Shown: positions 61,250 to 64,000 of the stretch, piece by piece
How the letters are laid out: each line of letters opens with the position of its first letter
How positions within the stretch are numbered: position 1 is the first letter of the stretch
DNA from: Candidatus Bathyarchaeia archaeon
GTDB lineage: Archaea > Thermoproteota > Bathyarchaeia > Bathyarchaeales > Bathycorpusculaceae
Assembly: GCA_038728085.1 (NCBI GenBank)
Contig: JAVYUU010000002.1
Span: forward strand, 1 to 64,000
DNA: 64,000 nucleotides
Direction of reading: 5' to 3'
Program-made: the position numbers and the translations under genes
Notes under the pieces: model-generated
Databases searched by the model: none
Told to the model about the DNA's origin: nothing
The model's input: only the letters and a program-made list of their open reading frames with translations

Positions 61250-61401
61250 TTTGGCTTATGGGGCAGCCCTACGATTTTGCCAACGCCATGGCCGTCTCAA
61301 GAATAGCCAAATGGAAGGTTGTAGCCACTTATGTGGTGGCCGCCTGGGCTGGAAGCGTAACCTTTGGGCTGTTATATGGCCTTTTAAGCGGGTCGCTGTA
61401 G
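61250..61401 (+). pseudogene. C-terminal remnant of a permease (ArsP-like)
   Basis: The frame VWLMGQPYDFANAMAVSRIA, then KWKVVATYVVAAWAGSVTFG and LLYGLLSGSL with stop 61399-61401, resembles the last two segments of DUF318/ArsP-type permeases. No start or earlier membrane segments exist. Such permeases are often neighbours of small thioredoxins, so the two fragments may be the ends of one lost gene pair, joined by a deletion. Confidence 0.5.
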
Positions 61402-61404
61402 GGT

Positions 61405-61599
61405 ATGACAAGCGAAAACGAATTTGGAGTTAAAAGTCCATGCCCATGCGCCCAAGAGGCAGTGGACGCGTTGAGAACTGTTCAACCGATAAAGGAGGGT
61501 ATGCTCAAAGAAGTGCAATGCAAGGGGTGCGGCAAAACCTTCCTAACAAACTTTGACACGGAATACTGCTACGACTGCCGCAAAAGCATGAAACAGTGA
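61405..61599 (+). CDS. Small zinc-ribbon protein, 64 aa
   Basis: ATG 61405 directly behind the permease remnant with a GGGT sequence. A single ribbon: CKGCGKTF then CYDCRK (C-x2-C-x15-C-x2-C), with an N-terminal CPC pair. It probably binds zinc. A second, degenerate copy of the ribbon is seen at 61856-61948. Confidence 0.6.
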   Translation: MTSENEFGVKSPCPCAQEAVDALRTVQPIKEGMLKEVQCKGCGKTFLTNFDTEYCYDCRKSMKQ

Positions 61600-61855
61600 A
61601 AACGCGCCATGGCAAGAGCATGTGCACCGTGCTATCCAACAATTTTTCCGGAAAATGCGACGGCTATGCTCCTTATGGCAAGCCCGCTGTATAGTTCTCC
61701 CAAACCAATATACTCGCTTCATTAATGGTAAAGCTGTTGTAGCATCCCGGATAGTGTGTTTATGGATGCACAGCATGTAAGCCCTGTGCCACAAAAAGGC
61801 TATAGTCCTTCCAAAGCCGCAATTTGCTTCCGTAACAAGGACTGAGGGGAAGGGC

Positions 61856-61948
61856 TTGCTGCGAAAGACTGTGCGCAGAAGATGTGGAAAAGTCTTCTGG
61901 ACAAACCGTGAAGATGATTTATGCTTTAACTGTAAAGGCGAAGGCTAA
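61856..61948 (+). pseudogene. Degenerate second copy of the small zinc-ribbon gene
   Basis: A frame ending at 61946-61948 reads LLRKTVRRRCGKVFWTNRED, then DLCFNCKGEG, and aligns without gaps to the ribbon of the 61405 gene, but the first zinc Cys is Arg. There is no credible start: the frame has a stop near 61780. The rest of 61600-61855 holds no gene I can support, only short broken frames. Confidence 0.4.
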
Positions 61949-62569
61949 CTAGCCCTGTTTAAGCCTATAACCCCACTTCTTGTTTATCGCCTCAAGTTTC
62001 TCCGAAAGCCTCTTCGCCCTGTCCTCGGCTTCCTCGAAAAGAGCAGACCACTCCCGTCTCTTCACGAGGTTTGTCAGCTTCTCAATGTTGGATGGTATCT
62101 TCTCCATGGCTAAAACCCACTTCTTTGTTACCGCATCGTCTTCCCTCACGAGTTCCAGGGCCTCCTCGGGGCAGAACTGGATGCATTGAGGCCCTTCTGG
62201 ATTGTTTTTGCAAAGGTCGCAGACCAAAACCGAAGGCTTGTCCGGGTGGAGTGAAATTCCACCGTAGGGACAAGCTTGAATACACCAGCCGCACCGGTCG
62301 CACTTAGCCTCATCCACAAGAATGAAGCCTTCCTCAGACTGGATTAAGGCGTTTCTCGAGCAAGCCCTCACACAGGGCGCGTTCTCGCAGAAACGACATG
62401 TTAAGGCGAGGTTAAAGGCTGGGGTTAAGCGTATAACTCTAATCCTAGACCTTAATGGGTTCCAGAGGGGTTCATTTTTTTCCAATACGCAGACGTACTC
62501 GCATAGGCTGCAGCCAGTGCATTTAGCCGGATCCACAGCCACAAACTTTCTCTCAGCTTGTCCAGCCAT
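61949..62569 (-). CDS. Ferredoxin-type four-cluster iron-sulfur protein (HycB/CooF-like)
   Basis: 206 aa from ATG 62569, chosen for GGAG 9 bases upstream and a TATA box further back; the frame is open to 62683. Cys motifs: CTGCSLCEYVC, CRFCENAPCVRAC, CDRCGWCIQACPYG and CDLCKNNPEGPQCIQFC, four 4Fe-4S cluster sets, followed by a helical C-terminal tail (about 150-206). Proteins of this type carry electrons for AORs, hydrogenases and formate dehydrogenases. It may serve one of the two AORs in this window. Confidence 0.88.
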   Translation of the reverse strand: MAGQAERKFVAVDPAKCTGCSLCEYVCVLEKNEPLWNPLRSRIRVIRLTPAFNLALTCRFCENAPCVRACSRNALIQSEEGFILVDEAKCDRCGWCIQACPYGGISLHPDKPSVLVCDLCKNNPEGPQCIQFCPEEALELVREDDAVTKKWVLAMEKIPSNIEKLTNLVKRREWSALFEEAEDRAKRLSEKLEAINKKWGYRLKQG

Positions 62570-62620
62570 GAACAGCATCTCCGTCAAACTTGAGTTAAGT
62601 GTTCTCATGTGGAACTTGTT

Positions 62621-62630
62621 TTTATAATTT
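62621..62630 (-). promoter_or_regulatory. TATA box of the iron-sulfur protein gene
   Basis: AAATTATAAA on the minus strand, centred near 62625, predicts initiation close to 62600. This supports the later ATG 62569 (with GGAG) over the upstream start codons in the same frame. Confidence 0.5.
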
Positions 62631-62657
62631 CCCATACCAAAAATGGAGCAGACATGT

Positions 62658-63368
62658 TTAAAGCCTAACCTCAACCCTTCCATCCAACACTATTCCATCC
62701 TCAGTAAACCTCGCCCGATAGGCATAAACCTCCACACCGCGCCTCACCGCCTCCCGAAGAGCCGCCCCAAATCTCGGGTCCATCTCATCGTTTGGTGTGA
62801 AAACCACAGCGTCTCCCCTCTGGATTACAAAGAGCACGGCAGCCCTAAAACCTTCATCCAAAGCTTTGGAAAGCTCTAAAACATGTCTGGCACCCCTCTC
62901 GGTGGGAGCATCTGGAAACATAGCAACTCCGTCCCGCACAAGAGTACAGGACTTAACCTCTAAAAGGCAGGGCTTAACCTCTGATCCCTCATAAAGGAGA
63001 AAATCAAATCTGGCGTGTCCATAACTGTATTCAGCCTTAACACCGCTATAACCGCGAAACTCCGGCAAATCTCCATGCTTCAAAGCCGCGAGAACAAGTT
63101 TGTTGGGAACTCGGGAATCAACCGAAACAATCACACCATTACAGTAAACACCTATAATATCGTAAACGGTTTTCCTCCCTGTCGCGGTGGCTCCCTCCCT
63201 CAAAATCACCTTCACACCGGAAACCAGAAGCTCACTCAATCTCCCGGGATTGGGTAGAAAACATGGAAAGCCTTTCCCGCCGACGTTTACCAGCGCCGAA
63301 AACCTTGTCAGCCTTCTCTCAAAAACTCCTTCCAAGATTTTGCCCTCAACCTTGATGAAGGCGACCAC
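62658..63368 (-). CDS. sfsA: SfsA-family protein
   Basis: 236 aa from GTG 63368, chosen because GGAGGT lies 6-11 bases upstream (the frame is open to 63443). Family signature: FIKVEGKILEGVFERRLTRF, CFLPNPGRLSELL, VDSRVPNKLV, RFDFLLYEG and FPDAPTERGARHVLEL. The fold contains an OB unit and a nuclease-like domain (acidic pair and EVK in CLLEVKSCTL). DNA binding or nuclease activity has been suggested for the family, but its role is not settled. Confidence 0.93.
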   Translation of the reverse strand: MVAFIKVEGKILEGVFERRLTRFSALVNVGGKGFPCFLPNPGRLSELLVSGVKVILREGATATGRKTVYDIIGVYCNGVIVSVDSRVPNKLVLAALKHGDLPEFRGYSGVKAEYSYGHARFDFLLYEGSEVKPCLLEVKSCTLVRDGVAMFPDAPTERGARHVLELSKALDEGFRAAVLFVIQRGDAVVFTPNDEMDPRFGAALREAVRRGVEVYAYRARFTEDGIVLDGRVEVRL

Positions 63369-63461
63369 CCCTAAACCTCCATAAGCGTTGAGCCAAAATT
63401 CATATTTAACTTTCACAAACCATATCCACAAAACTGGCAACAATAAAATTCTGGATAAAAA

Positions 63462-63611
63462 ATGCTACAGGGATTTTTCCAAAAGAACAAAAAAGTGAAC
63501 TCCGCTAAATGCACGAAATGCGGTAGAAGAGACGCAACGGGCGATGATAGCCTTTGCGATAGCTGCCGATTCACTCAAACCATGGAGAGCATAGTTCGAA
63601 CGAGAAAGTGA
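63462..63611 (+). CDS. 49-residue zinc-ribbon peptide
   Basis: A short frame with ATG at 63462 and stop at 63609-63611. It has C17-x2-C20-x11-C32-x2-C35 (CTKCGRRDATGDDSLCDSC), a zinc-ribbon spacing, with Lys/Arg-rich flanks. It is divergent from sfsA (93 bases between starts) and convergent with the radical SAM gene (34 bases between ends). Codons look coding-like. Alternatively it could be a substrate of the neighbouring enzyme, but a plain zinc ribbon is simpler. Confidence 0.5.
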   Translation: MLQGFFQKNKKVNSAKCTKCGRRDATGDDSLCDSCRFTQTMESIVRTRK

Positions 63612-63645
63612 AAAAGGCGATTCCCATTAACCGCCAATGGAAAGG

Positions 63646-64000
63646 TTAAGGAATTATCTCGCAGCCCACATACTGCATAAACTCGAAATCCTCCATTTTT
63701 ATTCTCCCAGAATCAATAAGCCTCTTAATTCTTGGAATTTCACATGTCACGGCGTCAATCATATTTTCAACAGTTTTACAGACAAGCCTGTAGGCTTCAG
63801 GCTTCCAGCGTTTCGTTATATTTGCATAGAGGCATCTGCCCCCACAAACATTGAATATACCGCAACTCATGCAGGGCTCGCCGACAAACACTTTTCTAAG
63901 CCTAAGCGGATGTGCAGTGCTTATATGCCCCAAATAAAAGTCCCGCATGCCCCACATACTCGGACAGGGCACAATGTGCCCATCCGTCTGAATAGCATAG
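63646..64000 (-). CDS. Radical SAM/SPASM protein, C-terminal part (cut by window edge)
   Basis: About 117 codons in frame to the right edge. The SPASM region YAIQTDGHIVPCPSMWGMRD (YLGHI after it), then EPCMSCGIFNVCGGRCLYAN binds auxiliary 4Fe-4S clusters, and the end DFEFMQYVGCEIIP resembles the AF1577 (TIGR04084) group of putative peptide-modifying enzymes. The radical SAM core lies beyond the edge. No clear RiPP precursor is seen except possibly the 49-residue Cys-rich peptide. Confidence 0.8.
   Translation of the reverse strand, partial: YAIQTDGHIVPCPSMWGMRDFYLGHISTAHPLRLRKVFVGEPCMSCGIFNVCGGRCLYANITKRWKPEAYRLVCKTVENMIDAVTCEIPRIKRLIDSGRIKMEDFEFMQYVGCEIIP

Noticed and set aside
61609-61794. 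Short frames on both strands in the 61.6-61.85 kb gap, including one with a CxxC-like start
   Set aside because: Less than 40 codons, interrupted, no ribosome site and no family match.

Overview
The window comes from an archaeon, most likely a member of Bathyarchaeia or a close TACK-lineage relative; this placement is inference from gene content. Direct archaeal marks are an intron-containing tRNA-Thr with U73, A/T-rich TATA-like boxes ahead of many genes, GGTGA/GGAGG-type ribosome binding sites, the Nop5-fibrillarin pair, archaeal-type PEP carboxylase, Trm1, COG1395 and COG1318 regulators, KaiC-like ATPase and archaeal-type FtsZ. An MtrH-like methyltransferase and the corrinoid machinery point to tetrahydromethanopterin-linked C1 chemistry. 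I see no rRNA, CRISPR array, insertion sequence or integrase.

Layout. 1-4000: small unknown genes, rpiA and an M20 peptidase relative. 4040-4345: tRNA-Thr(GGT) with a 27-nt intron and tRNA-Leu(TAG), followed by an SPL-like radical SAM gene that ends inside the tRNA-Leu. 5.5-31.1 kb: a catabolic region. It holds an MtrH-like methyltransferase with its corrinoid activator; an Ldh2-type dehydrogenase; a minus-strand operon of U32-like barrel, creatininase-like amidohydrolase, cupin and AOR; a CoA pathway (CaiB-type CoA-transferase, hydroxyacyl-CoA dehydrogenase/enoyl-CoA hydratase fusion, thiolase, HMG-CoA-synthase-like/DUF35 fusion, MDR alcohol dehydrogenase); a complete Liv-type ABC importer; a URO-D-type methyltransferase with its corrinoid protein; a second AOR with a MoaD-like protein; and a PreA-like flavoprotein. 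31.1-33.7 kb: small charged proteins and two membrane-anchored extracellular proteins. 33.7-36.2 kb: tRNA-Ala(TGC), the KaiC/HTH pair and two small metabolic-type genes. 36.2-63.4 kb: mostly housekeeping (ileS, pyrDK, nop5-flpA, Lrp, rnhB, trm1, metG, nadX, RHH-ftsZ, tRNA methylthiotransferase, ppcA), with a decayed patch at 61.1-61.95 kb. The right edge cuts a radical SAM/SPASM gene.

How it may work together. The four protein types of an O-demethylase/methyl-transfer system (URO-D methyltransferase, corrinoid protein, MtrH-like H4MPT methyltransferase, ferredoxin-ASKHA activator) are all present, split into two pairs about 17 kb apart. Between them lie an importer and a CoA-thioester oxidation set, and two AOR-type tungsten/molybdenum enzymes could supply or take ferredoxin electrons. 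This suggests an archaeon that imports an organic substrate, strips methyl groups into the H4MPT pathway and oxidises the carbon chain through CoA thioesters. The substrate cannot be read from the sequence.

The clearest regulatory signal is a ribbon-helix-helix gene translationally coupled to ftsZ behind three 11-bp direct repeats, recalling the cdrS-ftsZ2 arrangement of haloarchaea.
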